Notes: generated from the letters alone by a model not told the origin. A stretch of DNA of 64,000 nucleotides from CAVVVS01 sp963751355 (GCA_963751355.1 CAVVVS010000049.1:62001-126000), one strand, 5' to 3'; counted from the stretch's first letter, positions 1-9,630 are shown. Made by a program: numbers and translations.

Positions 1-774
1 GATGCCATTTCTTAATTCCAGGTCATCTTTTTTTAATTTAGTAACCGGCTTATTATCATACCGGTTTAGGAGATGTACGGAAAAAGTTAGGTTTGAAGAT
101 ATTTTAAATTGCACACTTGCATCTGTCAAAAGGCGATAATTTGAAATATCTTTTACATAAGGCTGGTAGTAATTGACAAGGGAAAAATTAACGATATCGT
201 TTATTCGCCAATAAATATCTATGTAATTAGTTGACCTGATAAGATCTTTTGTGATTGTTCCGGGCTGTGCATTGTAAATCTCATTTTCATACATGGCTCC
301 GATACCTAAAAATATTTTAAAAGCGGAAGTACTGTCCTCTTGATGAAAATATTTTAAAACATCAAACCTAAAACCAGTTCCCAATAAACTACGTTCATTA
401 AGTGCAATCAAATCATTAAATTCTATTTGTGTGAAAATTTCCCAGGATGTTTTCGTATTCAGATTAATATCGCATCTTAAATGTGCAAAACCATGGTTTA
501 GAATCTTCTCGTCATTTCCTTCTTTATATTCATAATTTGAAACTAAAAAGAGATGATAATCTTCTTCATAATAATCAAGCCTCATATTTCCGCTAACTGA
601 TATATAATTTGAATTCCCAGAGTTCAAACCGAACTCGAGCCCTGCATTACCCTTGAAGCCATGCCCGGAAATGTTTTCTCTAAATTGTTCTGTGTTGATC
701 TGAGCATTCGTTAAACTGCCGTAAAAAATTATTAATAGTATTATTATAAGTGTATTTAAATTTAAGTTGTTCAT
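1..774 (-). CDS. DUF481-like outer-membrane protein, C-terminus cut by window edge
   Basis: The reading frame is open for 258 codons from an ATG at 774 to the left edge, with no stop, so the 3' end lies outside the window. The first 25 residues form a signal peptide (NLNTLIIILLIIFYGSLTNAQ-type: hydrophobic core, then Ala-Gln). The rest alternates short polar and aromatic beta-strand-like stretches, including GNAGLEFGLNSGNSNY near the mature N-terminus, which is the opening typical of DUF481/YdiY-like proteins ('G.v.lG....sGNt...'). Such proteins are predicted outer-membrane beta-barrels of unknown function. No neighbour on the same strand is visible. The family assignment is by recognition only; the signal peptide and open frame are seen directly. 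Confidence 0.75.
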   Translation of the reverse strand, partial: MNNLNLNTLIIILLIIFYGSLTNAQINTEQFRENISGHGFKGNAGLEFGLNSGNSNYISVSGNMRLDYYEEDYHLFLVSNYEYKEGNDEKILNHGFAHLRCDINLNTKTSWEIFTQIEFNDLIALNERSLLGTGFRFDVLKYFHQEDSTSAFKIFLGIGAMYENEIYNAQPGTITKDLIRSTNYIDIYWRINDIVNFSLVNYYQPYVKDISNYRLLTDASVQFKISSNLTFSVHLLNRYDNKPVTKLKKDDLELRNGI

Positions 775-987
775 TATGCTTTAACCATTATTTCCTATTT
801 CATTACAAATTTAGAGGATTATAATTTCTTTGTTTTAATAAAAGTAGAATTCATATTTGTCCTTTTTCTACTTAATTTGTTTTAACTGCCTCAACATTAA
901 GAGTAAAATAAATTTTTATAAAATTTAACTTATCATGCGGAATAAATTCAATTTTTATTATTTTAATACTTTTAATCTGGATCAGCA

Positions 988-1098
988 ATGGAGCTTTTTG
1001 AGAAAGATCCCTTCAAAAAAATAAGTTTAGCACTATTATTGTGTTTAATTTTTTTAAGATTCTATTATTGGATTACTATGTTTTTCAATAATCTTTAA
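988..1098 (+). CDS. Possible 36-residue single-span membrane peptide
   Basis: A short frame begins at ATG 988 and ends at TAA 1096-1098, 14 bases before the LOG-family gene. It encodes a charged start (MELFEKDPFKK) followed by a hydrophobic, aromatic segment (ISLALLLCLIFLRFYYWI) long enough to span a membrane. The charged-then-hydrophobic layout is protein-like, but the region is AT-rich, there is no strong Shine-Dalgarno sequence, and an open frame of this length can occur by chance. No family is recognised. Confidence 0.35.
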   Translation: MELFEKDPFKKISLALLLCLIFLRFYYWITMFFNNL

Positions 1099-1112
1099 GT
1101 TAGGAATATTTT

Positions 1113-1697
1113 ATGATAAAAAAAGTTTGTGTCTACTGTGCATCAAGTGAATTGTCCGATAATATTTATCTGAATTCAGCGTTCAAATTAGGTGCTCTTT
1201 TAGCCGAAAATTCTATTGATATAGTTTACGGAGGCGGAGCAGCGGGCAGCATGGGCAGCCTTGCCAGAGGTGCACTTTCACAAAATGGAAAAGTTTACGG
1301 AATAATACCCAAATTTATGTATGATCTTGAATGGGGGTTTGAAGAAATAACAGAATTGAAAATTGTTGACGGGATGCCTGAAAGAAAGAGGATGCTGATT
1401 GACGGTGTCGATGCAGTTATTGTACTTCCCGGAGGTTCCGGCACTTTCGAAGAGGTATTTGAAACACTTACTTTAAAAAGATTAGGAATGTTCACTAACC
1501 CCATCATATTTGTAAACACAAATAATTATTTTTCCCCGTTTAAAGAGCTTATGGAAAAATCCATTTCGGAAAAATTTATGGATGAAAGACATAGTGACAT
1601 GTGGACTATTGTAGACAAAACTACGGATGTTATCGATGCAATAGATAACTCACCTAAATGGTCTCCTGATTCGGTTAATTTTGCCACCTTAAAATAA
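1113..1697 (+). CDS. LOG-family (TIGR00730) nucleoside 5'-monophosphate phosphoribohydrolase
   Basis: This 194-residue protein has a Rossmann-like fold with the family signatures in order: YGGGAAGSMG near residues 39-48 and PGGSGTFEE near residues 106-114. The second is the PGGxGTxxE motif that forms the nucleotide-binding and catalytic site of LOG / 'lysine decarboxylase-like' proteins. Characterised members cleave cytokinin riboside 5'-monophosphate or purine/pyrimidine 5'-nucleotides to free base plus ribose 5-phosphate. In bacteria that make no cytokinin a nucleotide-salvage role is more likely, which is inference. Length is normal for the family. It is convergent with the M61 peptidase gene, separated by about 50 bases. 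Confidence 0.9.
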   Translation: MIKKVCVYCASSELSDNIYLNSAFKLGALLAENSIDIVYGGGAAGSMGSLARGALSQNGKVYGIIPKFMYDLEWGFEEITELKIVDGMPERKRMLIDGVDAVIVLPGGSGTFEEVFETLTLKRLGMFTNPIIFVNTNNYFSPFKELMEKSISEKFMDERHSDMWTIVDKTTDVIDAIDNSPKWSPDSVNFATLK

Positions 1698-1750
1698 GCA
1701 TTGTATTGCTACTTTTCGAAACAAATAAATTCTTTCCCGATAAACAAAGT

Positions 1751-3574
1751 TTATGGTTTAACATGAAGCCATTTATTGTATACCATTTTTTGTTCTTGAG
1801 AAGGATTTTTTACAGTAACTATTTTATAATTTTTACGGTTATTTTTATCAAGTATCACGTTACGCGTTTTAATAATACCGTTGTGAGAAACCAGAATGCT
1901 TAAAGTATCGCCCGGTGAAGAAGTTGAATAAATTTTATCGAAAATATTCTTATTAACTCTAAAACCGTTTACCGCTATCACTTCATCGTTTGCGTTAATC
2001 CCGCTGTTATAAGCGGGAGTTCCAGCAACCACACTCGTGACAATTAAATGTCCTCCGGAATCTTTCAAATTAATACCCAAAAGTGGACTCGCGTTAGAGT
2101 CGGGCTGGTTAACTAATTTTAATCCAGCATAGTTTAAATATTTATTGTAATCAATTTCTTTTGTACCGTAAACATAGTTTTGGAAAAATTCATCTAATTT
2201 TTCTTCCGCAATTTTTTCTACGGCTTCAATATATTCTTTATCCGTAAATCCGCGTCCCTTTTTTTTGTAATATTCGTTATACAAGTATCTAAGAACATCA
2301 TCATAATCATTTTCACCTTTTGTATTATGAATTATTTCCAGGTCAAGAAGCATACCGATGATGCATCCTTTAGTGTAATACGAAACGGTTGTATTATAAC
2401 TGTTTTCATTCGGCTTATAAGCTTTAATCCAGGCATCATAACTAGCATCGGCAGCGGATTGTATTTTATTTCCCGGCTGATTTTCTATGCGTGTTATAAA
2501 TCCGCTTGCGAGCATATTTAAGTATTTATCCGGGTTGACAAATCCAGAGCGCAGCATCGTTTGAGTTGAATAATAAGTAGTTACTCCTTCCATCTCCCAG
2601 AGCAGAGAAGTGTAGTTCTCTTTATTATAATCAAATGGACCCAAAGCTATGGGACGGATTCTTTTCACATTCCATAAATGAAAATGCTCATGAGCGACCA
2701 GTCCGAGAAACCTCATATAACTGCTCTTGGGTTTGTATATCCACCGGTTTACGTCTAGTGTACATGAATTTAAATGTTCCAGCCCGCCGCTGCCGCGATC
2801 GAGATTATGAATTATAAATAGATAACGTTTGTTCGGATTTACCCCCACAACTGAAGTTTCTGTCTCTACAATTTTCTTCATATCTTTTAGCATCTTGTTC
2901 ATATCGTAATTACCGTAACCGTACATAGCGATTTCATATTTTACGCCAGCCGCATTAAAATGAAAAACCTTATGATTGCCGATCTCAATTGGTGAATCGA
3001 CTAAGATATCATAATTGGGCGAACGGAACTGCCAGCCGCTTCCTTCAATTTCATCTAATCCTGTGCTCACTTCATTCCAGCTTTTATAAGGAATGACAGT
3101 TAAATTTGAGGGTAAATTTTTCATTCCTTCAATAAACATGAAGACACTCGAACCGACTACAAATCCATGAGAAGCATCTAAATAACTTGTCCGAACAGAT
3201 TTTTCAAACGCGTAAACTTTATATCTGATGTCCACTATTGATTCGTTATTGATTGAAATATGCCATGTATTTTTGTCCACTTTTTTTATTGCAAGACGAT
3301 TCCCGTTTCCGTTATTTGCTTCCAGATTTTCGACATTTTTTTCAAAATCTCTTACCAGATAAGATCCCGGAGCCCAAACCGGCATTTTTATATTTATACC
3401 TGGCTTATTGAGATTTGAAATTTTCATCTCAACTTCATAATAGTGTGTATAAGGTTTATTCATCGATAAGATGTACTCGAGTTTGGGTGATGCAGGGAAT
3501 AAGTTTACTGTTAATGCAACAATCGAAAGCAAAAATAGTTTGAATGACAAATAACCGATTTTTGAATTATACAT
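1751..3574 (-). CDS. M61-family aminopeptidase with C-terminal PDZ domain
   Basis: The 607-residue protein starts with a hydrophobic export signal (LFLLSIVALTVNLFPASP). An N-terminal beta-rich domain is followed by the gluzincin zinc site H295-E-H-F-H299 within LVAHEHFHLWNVKRIRP, the hallmark of M61 (glycyl aminopeptidase family). A PDZ domain occupies roughly residues 500-590, with the carboxylate-binding type stretch SPLLGINLKDSGGHLIVTSV. Such enzymes act in the periplasm on peptide N-termini or in protein quality control; the substrate is unknown. Length and domain order match the family. The gene stands alone on the minus strand. Confidence 0.92.
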   Translation of the reverse strand: MYNSKIGYLSFKLFLLSIVALTVNLFPASPKLEYILSMNKPYTHYYEVEMKISNLNKPGINIKMPVWAPGSYLVRDFEKNVENLEANNGNGNRLAIKKVDKNTWHISINNESIVDIRYKVYAFEKSVRTSYLDASHGFVVGSSVFMFIEGMKNLPSNLTVIPYKSWNEVSTGLDEIEGSGWQFRSPNYDILVDSPIEIGNHKVFHFNAAGVKYEIAMYGYGNYDMNKMLKDMKKIVETETSVVGVNPNKRYLFIIHNLDRGSGGLEHLNSCTLDVNRWIYKPKSSYMRFLGLVAHEHFHLWNVKRIRPIALGPFDYNKENYTSLLWEMEGVTTYYSTQTMLRSGFVNPDKYLNMLASGFITRIENQPGNKIQSAADASYDAWIKAYKPNENSYNTTVSYYTKGCIIGMLLDLEIIHNTKGENDYDDVLRYLYNEYYKKKGRGFTDKEYIEAVEKIAEEKLDEFFQNYVYGTKEIDYNKYLNYAGLKLVNQPDSNASPLLGINLKDSGGHLIVTSVVAGTPAYNSGINANDEVIAVNGFRVNKNIFDKIYSTSSPGDTLSILVSHNGIIKTRNVILDKNNRKNYKIVTVKNPSQEQKMVYNKWLHVKP

Positions 3575-3985
3575 GTTTTTCCCGGGATATTAATGTTGGA
3601 TTTTTATTTTGGGACAGATTCATTTAGAGAAGGTCAAAAATAAAATAATTGTTAACTTTTTGCAAAAAAGTTTTTTTGAAAAAAAAAGCCGCAAATTTTA
3701 TCAATTTGCGGCTTATAAAATGATTCCACATTTAACTTGATTTTCGCATTTTCTGAACCTTCTTACATAATTCGAAACCTAATACATATTTTTCAGAATC
3801 ATTTTATATTTTTAAATATAGGGACAACAATAATCATTAAACTTAATTTTTATTTCGTTCAAAAGATTAGACAACACCGGACAGGAAAAGGTTTCATCAG
3901 ATTTTTAGAGTTTGATATAAATCAACTTTGCTCGGAAGACTTATTGTGATACGCCTTTTTGCGAGCTAATAAAAAATATGAGTGG
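3575..3985. other. Intergenic stretch without a convincing gene
   Basis: Between the start of the M61 gene and the end of the cupin gene there are about 410 AT-rich bases. Apart from the terminator at 3686-3714 I see only short chance frames. One minus-strand run of about 20 codons (3738-3800) reads like a protein tail but is closed by a stop immediately upstream, so I do not call it. Confidence 0.6.
3686..3714 (-). terminator. Rho-independent terminator
   Basis: A perfect 12-bp inverted repeat (AAGCCGCAAATT / AATTTGCGGCTT) surrounds a five-base loop. Read on the minus strand the stem is followed by a run of T at 3687-3677. It would stop transcription from the cupin / DinB / DUF962 group before the M61 gene, although it lies about 270 bases beyond the cupin stop codon. 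Confidence 0.85.
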
Positions 3986-4348
3986 TTATAATTTCGGTAA
4001 GTCAAAAACGGTTTTTTCGTTTCTTATATTTCCGGTGTTTAACGTGGAAGCAGGTTCAAATAATAATATTTGAACTTCTTCATCAGCTACCGGGCGGTGT
4101 TCAACTCCTCTCGGAACAATAAATATTTCACCCTCGTTTAGCTCAACCGTATCATCATCTATTTCAATTTTTAATTTTCCTTTTATCACCATGAAAAGCT
4201 CATCTTCATTTTCGTGATGATGTTTTATGAATTCACCTTTTAGTTTAGCAACCTTAACGTGCTGCCCATTTAGTTCTCCTATTATTCCCGGTTTCCAGTA
4301 TTCGTTAATTTCATTTAGCTTTTGCAGCAGATTTATTTTTTCAACCAT
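3986..4348 (-). CDS. Small cupin-domain protein
   Basis: The 120-residue protein is a single cupin beta-barrel. Cupin motif 1 is visible as HHHENEDELFMVIKG (metal-ligand His and Glu residues followed by the conserved Gly) and motif 2 as GEIFIVPRGVEHRP (second metal His). This matches the cupin_2 type of small, probably metal-binding, cytoplasmic proteins, which may be epimerases, oxygenases or sensors; no substrate can be inferred. It is the last gene of a minus-strand group after the DinB-like gene, 32 bases downstream of it, suggesting co-transcription. Confidence 0.85.
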   Translation of the reverse strand: MVEKINLLQKLNEINEYWKPGIIGELNGQHVKVAKLKGEFIKHHHENEDELFMVIKGKLKIEIDDDTVELNEGEIFIVPRGVEHRPVADEEVQILLFEPASTLNTGNIRNEKTVFDLPKL

Positions 4349-4380
4349 AGCTATACTTTCGATATTTTATAACCATTTAT

Positions 4381-4821
4381 TTATATCATTCGCCTGTGAT
4401 AATTTATCTGTCCTAAATGATAATTCAAGTGTGCTGTAAGATGAGTTAAGAAATAGGCTGTTGTCATCTTTTTCCTAAAAACATCAACCGGGTAGTCTTT
4501 AGACAAATCATCATCAGTAATTAATATTAATGTACTTCTAACTTCTTTTAAGGTGATTTCTATTTCTCTAATAAGTTCCTCTTTGGGTACATTCTTTGCG
4601 CTAAACTCGTAATCCCTGTCCCTGGTGTATCCTGTATTCCCAAGAATGCTTCCTATAAAATAACGTAAATTGCCGGTGAGATGAAGACATAAATTCCCGG
4701 AAGAATTTTTAATCTCCTTAGCAGTCATCCATAGTTTTGATTCATCTTCGTAAGAATTTATTTCGTTTTTAAGCTTTGCCAAATCTCTCTCAAATAAATC
4801 GATTAGAATTTCTTGCAGCAT
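4381..4821 (-). CDS. DinB/DUF1572-like four-helix-bundle protein
   Basis: This is a 146-residue, mostly helical protein. The His residues of LCLHLTGNL (about residue 47) and of LTAHLNYHLGQINYHRR near the C-terminus are placed like the metal-binding triad of the DinB/YfiT superfamily, and the N-terminal pattern fits DUF1572. Members bind a divalent metal, and some are thiol transferases (bacillithiol S-transferases), but the role of this one is unknown. It lies 18 bases after the DUF962 gene and before the cupin gene on the same strand. Confidence 0.82.
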   Translation of the reverse strand: MLQEILIDLFERDLAKLKNEINSYEDESKLWMTAKEIKNSSGNLCLHLTGNLRYFIGSILGNTGYTRDRDYEFSAKNVPKEELIREIEITLKEVRSTLILITDDDLSKDYPVDVFRKKMTTAYFLTHLTAHLNYHLGQINYHRRMI

Positions 4822-4839
4822 AATAACCTCATAAAATGA

Positions 4840-5322
4840 TTAATACTTAATTCCGAATTTTTTGTAAATAAATCCCAAAATCCAGGCAGGCCCTATCAGT
4901 AAAAATTGTACGTCCTTGAAGAAAGATGGTTTTTTCCCTTCAACTTTGTGTCCGTAGAACTGCCCTATCCATGCGAGTATAAAAATAATTAGTGATATCA
5001 CCCAAAGCGGTGCAACTTTTAATGTACTTAAAAGATAATTACCCTCCAGAGATAAAAACGATATTGCCGCAATACCTACAAACAGAGAGAATGACAACCT
5101 GATATAAAAGATTAAAGCAAGTAATATTAAAAGCAAACCAAAATTTATAAAAAAATTAACATGAGGCGAAAAATATTGCCCTGTAAAACTATGCGGAATG
5201 GATGAAAGCAATCCGATTATGCTGAAAAATATTGAAGGTACACATATGAAATGAAATCTTTTATTAACCGAGTTTTGGTGACTTTCGCCGTATTCATCAA
5301 ACCATTGTTGAACTGTTTTCAT
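4840..5322 (-). CDS. DUF962/Mpo1-like integral membrane protein
   Basis: The 160-residue protein starts with QQWFDEYGESHQNSVNKRFHFICVP, summarised here by its conserved elements: Y-x-x-x-H near residue 15 and N-x-x-x-H-x-x-x-P near residue 28, both typical of DUF962 (yeast Mpo1/YGL010w-like). Four hydrophobic helices follow, and GQFYGHKVEGKKP near residue 120 is another conserved family segment. Yeast Mpo1 is an Fe-dependent 2-hydroxy-fatty-acid dioxygenase; whether bacterial members share that reaction is not established. It heads the minus-strand trio with the DinB-like and cupin genes. Confidence 0.88.
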   Translation of the reverse strand: MKTVQQWFDEYGESHQNSVNKRFHFICVPSIFFSIIGLLSSIPHSFTGQYFSPHVNFFINFGLLLILLALIFYIRLSFSLFVGIAAISFLSLEGNYLLSTLKVAPLWVISLIIFILAWIGQFYGHKVEGKKPSFFKDVQFLLIGPAWILGFIYKKFGIKY

Positions 5323-5409
5323 ATTTGTTTACCTCAAGTTGACTAAAGGTAAAATTAAAATTATTAAGAATAAGTAGCAATTAATTGTAATTTCGTCGTG
5401 ACCGGTGAT

Positions 5410-8400
5410 TCATAGCTTTCCGGCAACCACAACTACCGTTTTTAAAGTTTCTATTGCGCCGTTATAATCATTGAATGCTTCTAAGAATATTATATATATT
5501 CCCATCCTCAAAGGATGTCCGTCATCTCCGAGTCCGTTGAAAACTAAAGAGCCGTTTTGTCCGCTCGGTTTATTGTCGGCGAGAGTTCTGACAAGTCTGC
5601 CCCGGTTGTCGAAAATTCTTAAGCGAATTTGAGACACAGGCTGTGTTAGCCGGTAATTTATTATTGTGAAATCCTGGTAGCCGTCATCATCCGGTGAAAA
5701 AGGATTAGGAGAAATAGAAATACTTGAATTTGAATTAGGGTTCACCGAGTAAATACTGTTTTGCTTGTCAGGAGTGGCGCCGTTTGGATTTGCAGAACTA
5801 CTCCAGTTCAAGGGTGAATTTCCGTCTATTCGGGGATTTATTCTTTCCAGCGAAATGTTTTTTGTTATTATAATATTTTCATTGTGCCATTTTTCAGAAT
5901 AATTAACCGAGTCTACAATATTACCCTTGGCATCTTTTAGCAAAATTAAGTCGCCGCTATTTGACAATCCTAAATCCGGCACGTTTAGTATATTTTTGTA
6001 ATTATTAGAATTCAAAGGATATTGTTGTAATATCGAAGAGTCCGCAGCCAATAAAAAATATGCTTTTGCCGGAATTGAGAGTGAGGTTTTATATAAAGTG
6101 TAAGTTTTAGTGTTGCCAACTTCAACTTTCCAGCCTCCGATATTATGCGGTTCGCTGCTGTTATTATAGAATTCGATAAACTCACAATTATTCTCATCCG
6201 GATCGAACATTATTTCATTTATAACAAAATCATTTCTGGACGCACTTTTTAAATTTACGAGTGAATTTATTTTACCGGGAGTGCTGCCCGTCCTATCTAA
6301 GGAAGTTCCCCAGTTAGTACTGTCATTTGTAGGGTATTTTGTAGAAATTCTTTCAAGCGAATAGCCTTTTTCGCCCCCCCAGGAAGAACGGTAGAATAAG
6401 CTATCAATTACAGCATTCCTAAAATCATATAGAATTATACCGTCTGCGGAATTACCTAATGTTCCAAAATTTACTTGTAGTATTTTTGCATTTATATTTT
6501 TAAATAGAACTCCCGTAGAATCTTTAGTGATGATCAAATAATTACCCGGATTTAATATCACATCATTATTTGTAATAAATTTTTTATCCGGTGATGGTAA
6601 AATATCGCTGACCGACCAATTCTTGATATTAACCGGATTTTCCGAAACATTTAATATCTCAAACCACTCAGGTTCATCCTTATTGGGATCGTACATCACT
6701 TCATTTATCAATAGCACGGATCTTCTAAACCCGGGTTCAATACTTTTTTCATAATAATTATTTAAAGTGTCTTCATCATTTGCGAAAGATAAGCGTACAG
6801 CAGTTTTAATTTTTGAGTTAATGCCGGGAATGCTGGAAGGGGATTTTATAAGTAATGAATCATCCGGACGTAAATTTAATCCATTCGCTGCCCCTAAAAA
6901 TTTGTCCGCTACATTATTTGAATCTGAATCATAATAAAATTCTACCGAAAAATTATTTACAGACAATGAACCATAGTTTTTAACTTTTGCAACCGGGTAA
7001 ACATCATCCCCGGGGACAGGGAATTGAGGGTCGAAAAAAATACCAGTAACGGCGGGATCATATTTTCTTGGGCTCAAGCTGTTAATTCTTCCGGGCGTAC
7101 TTTTTTCCAAATCTTTTGAAGATCCCCAATTGTTTTGAAGATTTGAAGAGGCGCTGGAGGAAATCCTTTCCAGCGAATATCCGGAAGTCCCTCCCCAGGT
7201 ATCCGAATAAAGAACTGAATCTATTGTTAGTCCCACCGCATCTTTCAATACAATGCCGTCCATGTCATTATTTAATACCGGAAGATCTGCTGCGATAGTT
7301 ACGGAAGGGATATAACGGTGGTAATCATAAATGGAAGAATCTTTTGAAACAACAGTGTATGATTTGGGTGCAATAAATAAATTATTTTTTAATATAGTTG
7401 TTTTAGGTGAGGCATAAACATCGGTAATTGACCAATCCTTGAGATTTATCGTGTCGGACAACGTATTATAAAGTTCGATCCATTCCGGTTCACCGCCCCC
7501 CGGATCATACATTATTTCACTTATCACAATTACTGATTGAGGATGACCGGGAGTGACAATTTTATAATAAAAATTGTTGGATGTATCCTGATCTTCATCA
7601 AATATTACCTTTGCCAAAAAACCGATTTTATTTTGTAAATCATTTATTGTAAAAAGCGAAGGAGTAATGATAGAATCGCTTGGAGAGAGTTGAATCATAT
7701 TTGACACGGCTAAGAATTTGTCCGGTATCGTGTCCAGATTTGTGTCCTCAAAAAGCTTTATTGAAAATGAAGCAGGCTTTTTACCTTTATTTTTTATTTT
7801 AACAGATATTGAAATCTGTTCGCCTTTTAGTGGTTTGGGGGGCGTGAAAATTATGTCTGATAATTTTAAGTCAAAATCTTTTTGAGTGACAGAATTTATT
7901 TTTCCCGGTGTTCCGCCTTCCGTACCTTTTGATGTTTGCCAATTCGAGGGATCGTTGGAAGATACATCCGAATTAATCCTTTCGAGTGAATTTCCGCTGC
8001 TGCCTCCCCAGGACGGAAGGTAGCTTAAACTGTCAATTTTTATTCCCAATGAATCTTTAATCACAACAGCATCACCCGAATTATTAAGCGACGGAAAGTT
8101 GGCTGTTATTATATGAACCGGGATTGAATAATAATTGAGGATTGAAGAATCTTTACTGATTACAATAAATGATTTTGCGCGCAGAATCATATTTTGAGCA
8201 GTAATTGTTTGCTGATTATGATTGTCGGATATCGACCAATTCCTTAAATTAATTAAAGAATCCGTACGGTTATAAAGTTCCACCCACTCCGGTTCTCCAT
8301 TGAGGGGTGCGTACATTATTTCGTTGACAACAACATCATTATAATTATGCTCAATCGGATATACTTTAAAAAATAAATATTTATTGTTATTAGATAAATC

Positions 8401-9258
8401 TTCATCGGGTGAGAAAATTATACTGGCGATTAAATTATAATCCCCGGCTTTGAGAGAACTTAAAGATAAATTAATATTCAACGAATCTTTTGATGATAAT
8501 GCTTGTATATTTTTGGAGTGAAGTAACTCATTGTTCTCGCCTGCTGAATCGGAATTTGTATCATTAAAAAGTTTAACCGTAAAATTATTTGCTGTTTTAA
8601 ATCCTATATTTTTTATCTCGATGTTTATGTTTACATCGTTTCCCTCTAAAGCTGTTTTTGGGAAATAATCTAATCTGCTGATTTCAAGATCATAATTGAG
8701 AGGCGTTACTGAATTATTAAATCCGGGCGTACCGAACTCTACTTTTGAATTTTCCCAGTTGGAATTTGAGTCATCCTGGTTCAAGATAATTTTTTCGTCG
8801 GAATAGTTAGTCTTATTATCTGCTGAATACGTATAAGTTTCAACGGTATCATTCGCGGGTCCTATTAAATAGATTGTTCTGCCGGAAGAGTTTGCCATGC
8901 CGGATCTTCCGAAAGCATTATCGGCGGTTTTAAATAATAATGTACCCTGTGGAATTATTTTTATGTACATTCCCGAATCAATTACATAATCACCTTCGAG
9001 GATTACGGCAAAAGATTTTGGTTTAAGCATTGAATCCACGGCAGCCGGAATGAGCAGATCGGGATTGGCTGAAGAGTATTTAATTTTGTATTTGCTTAAA
9101 TCGATTGATAGTACCGGGCTTGTATTATATAATTCGATAAATTCGTTATTGCCGGAAGAAGCATTAAACATTATTTCACTTAGAACAACTGTACTGTTTG
9201 TTTGAGCTAATAATTGAGATGAGTAAACTAAAAATGCAATAAAAATCCAGCTTCTCAT
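5410..9258 (-). CDS. Large secreted lamin-tail-domain / CARDB repeat protein with FlgD-like C-terminal domain
   Basis: The 1282-residue protein has a signal peptide (WIFIAFLVYSSQLLAQ) and five repeated lamin-tail domains. These are recognisable by recurring 'VVNEIMYDP..GEPEWVELYN' and 'W.SSSG.SLERI' segments near residues 25, 305, 575, 850 and 1010. Between the first four lie CARDB-like Ig domains ('D..LS.I.F.P..P..G..V'). The last 100 residues, beginning ISPNPFSPDDDG and containing R-I-F-D-x-x-G-R-x-V-R-x-L, match the FlgD/gliding-motility-type C-terminal Ig domain. Such proteins are exported and surface-exposed; this C-terminal domain is often used for type IX secretion sorting in the Bacteroidota group. 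Function is probably structural or adhesive; no enzyme domain is visible. Confidence 0.88.
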   Translation of the reverse strand: MRSWIFIAFLVYSSQLLAQTNSTVVLSEIMFNASSGNNEFIELYNTSPVLSIDLSKYKIKYSSANPDLLIPAAVDSMLKPKSFAVILEGDYVIDSGMYIKIIPQGTLLFKTADNAFGRSGMANSSGRTIYLIGPANDTVETYTYSADNKTNYSDEKIILNQDDSNSNWENSKVEFGTPGFNNSVTPLNYDLEISRLDYFPKTALEGNDVNINIEIKNIGFKTANNFTVKLFNDTNSDSAGENNELLHSKNIQALSSKDSLNINLSLSSLKAGDYNLIASIIFSPDEDLSNNNKYLFFKVYPIEHNYNDVVVNEIMYAPLNGEPEWVELYNRTDSLINLRNWSISDNHNQQTITAQNMILRAKSFIVISKDSSILNYYSIPVHIITANFPSLNNSGDAVVIKDSLGIKIDSLSYLPSWGGSSGNSLERINSDVSSNDPSNWQTSKGTEGGTPGKINSVTQKDFDLKLSDIIFTPPKPLKGEQISISVKIKNKGKKPASFSIKLFEDTNLDTIPDKFLAVSNMIQLSPSDSIITPSLFTINDLQNKIGFLAKVIFDEDQDTSNNFYYKIVTPGHPQSVIVISEIMYDPGGGEPEWIELYNTLSDTINLKDWSITDVYASPKTTILKNNLFIAPKSYTVVSKDSSIYDYHRYIPSVTIAADLPVLNNDMDGIVLKDAVGLTIDSVLYSDTWGGTSGYSLERISSSASSNLQNNWGSSKDLEKSTPGRINSLSPRKYDPAVTGIFFDPQFPVPGDDVYPVAKVKNYGSLSVNNFSVEFYYDSDSNNVADKFLGAANGLNLRPDDSLLIKSPSSIPGINSKIKTAVRLSFANDEDTLNNYYEKSIEPGFRRSVLLINEVMYDPNKDEPEWFEILNVSENPVNIKNWSVSDILPSPDKKFITNNDVILNPGNYLIITKDSTGVLFKNINAKILQVNFGTLGNSADGIILYDFRNAVIDSLFYRSSWGGEKGYSLERISTKYPTNDSTNWGTSLDRTGSTPGKINSLVNLKSASRNDFVINEIMFDPDENNCEFIEFYNNSSEPHNIGGWKVEVGNTKTYTLYKTSLSIPAKAYFLLAADSSILQQYPLNSNNYKNILNVPDLGLSNSGDLILLKDAKGNIVDSVNYSEKWHNENIIITKNISLERINPRIDGNSPLNWSSSANPNGATPDKQNSIYSVNPNSNSSISISPNPFSPDDDGYQDFTIINYRLTQPVSQIRLRIFDNRGRLVRTLADNKPSGQNGSLVFNGLGDDGHPLRMGIYIIFLEAFNDYNGAIETLKTVVVVAGKL

Positions 9259-9630
9259 TTAAAATTCTCCCTCTTTAAATGAATGAAGGGTGGTTCATCT
9301 TTTTATGATTAATTAATTGAAGCAAATTGAGCCTTTTAAGAGGGCAATTTAATTTGCAATAATTTCACAAAAGTGTAATAAACATAATATAGTGATCAAT
9401 TGAATTAATATCAGTAATTTTTTTACAAAAATCCGACGATGAGTAAAAAAATATTACGGAGATATGTTGAATCTCTTAAGGTTGTTTATCTTTTCATTTT
9501 CAATCTGAAACGGGAATTGCTTTAGTTTAATCCGTCTACGTCCCGCCGTACTTATGCGGACGAGAGCGCCCGGGTAAAATACTCTGCCGCTTGCGGCGAG
9601 GTAGTTCATTTAAATATTATTTCAAAATCA
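9259..9630. other. Intergenic stretch carrying a GC-rich repeat
   Basis: The stretch is AT-rich leader sequence of the lamin-tail gene except for a sharply GC-rich segment at 9531-9606, annotated separately. I see no gene here. Confidence 0.6.
9531..9606. repeat. GC-rich double-hairpin repeat (REP-like)
   Basis: This block is much richer in G and C than its surroundings. It contains two inverted repeats: an imperfect one around GTCCCGCC...GCGGAC (9540-9561) and GCCGC-TT-GCGGC with CTC/GAG flanks (9582-9600). Paired short hairpins in intergenic DNA are typical of REP/MITE-like dispersed repeats. Only this copy is in the window, so repetition in the genome is inferred. Confidence 0.5.

Noticed and set aside
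3738..3800. Minus-strand run of about 20 codons (SEKYVLGFELCKKVQKMRK) resembling a protein C-terminus
   Set aside because: It has a stop codon directly upstream and no start or homologous context; it may be a remnant, but there is not enough sequence to call a pseudogene.
3737..3949. Plus-strand 70-codon frame in the gap before the cupin gene
   Set aside because: Non-ATG start, low-complexity Ile/Phe-rich translation and no ribosome-binding site; typical of chance frames in AT-rich DNA.
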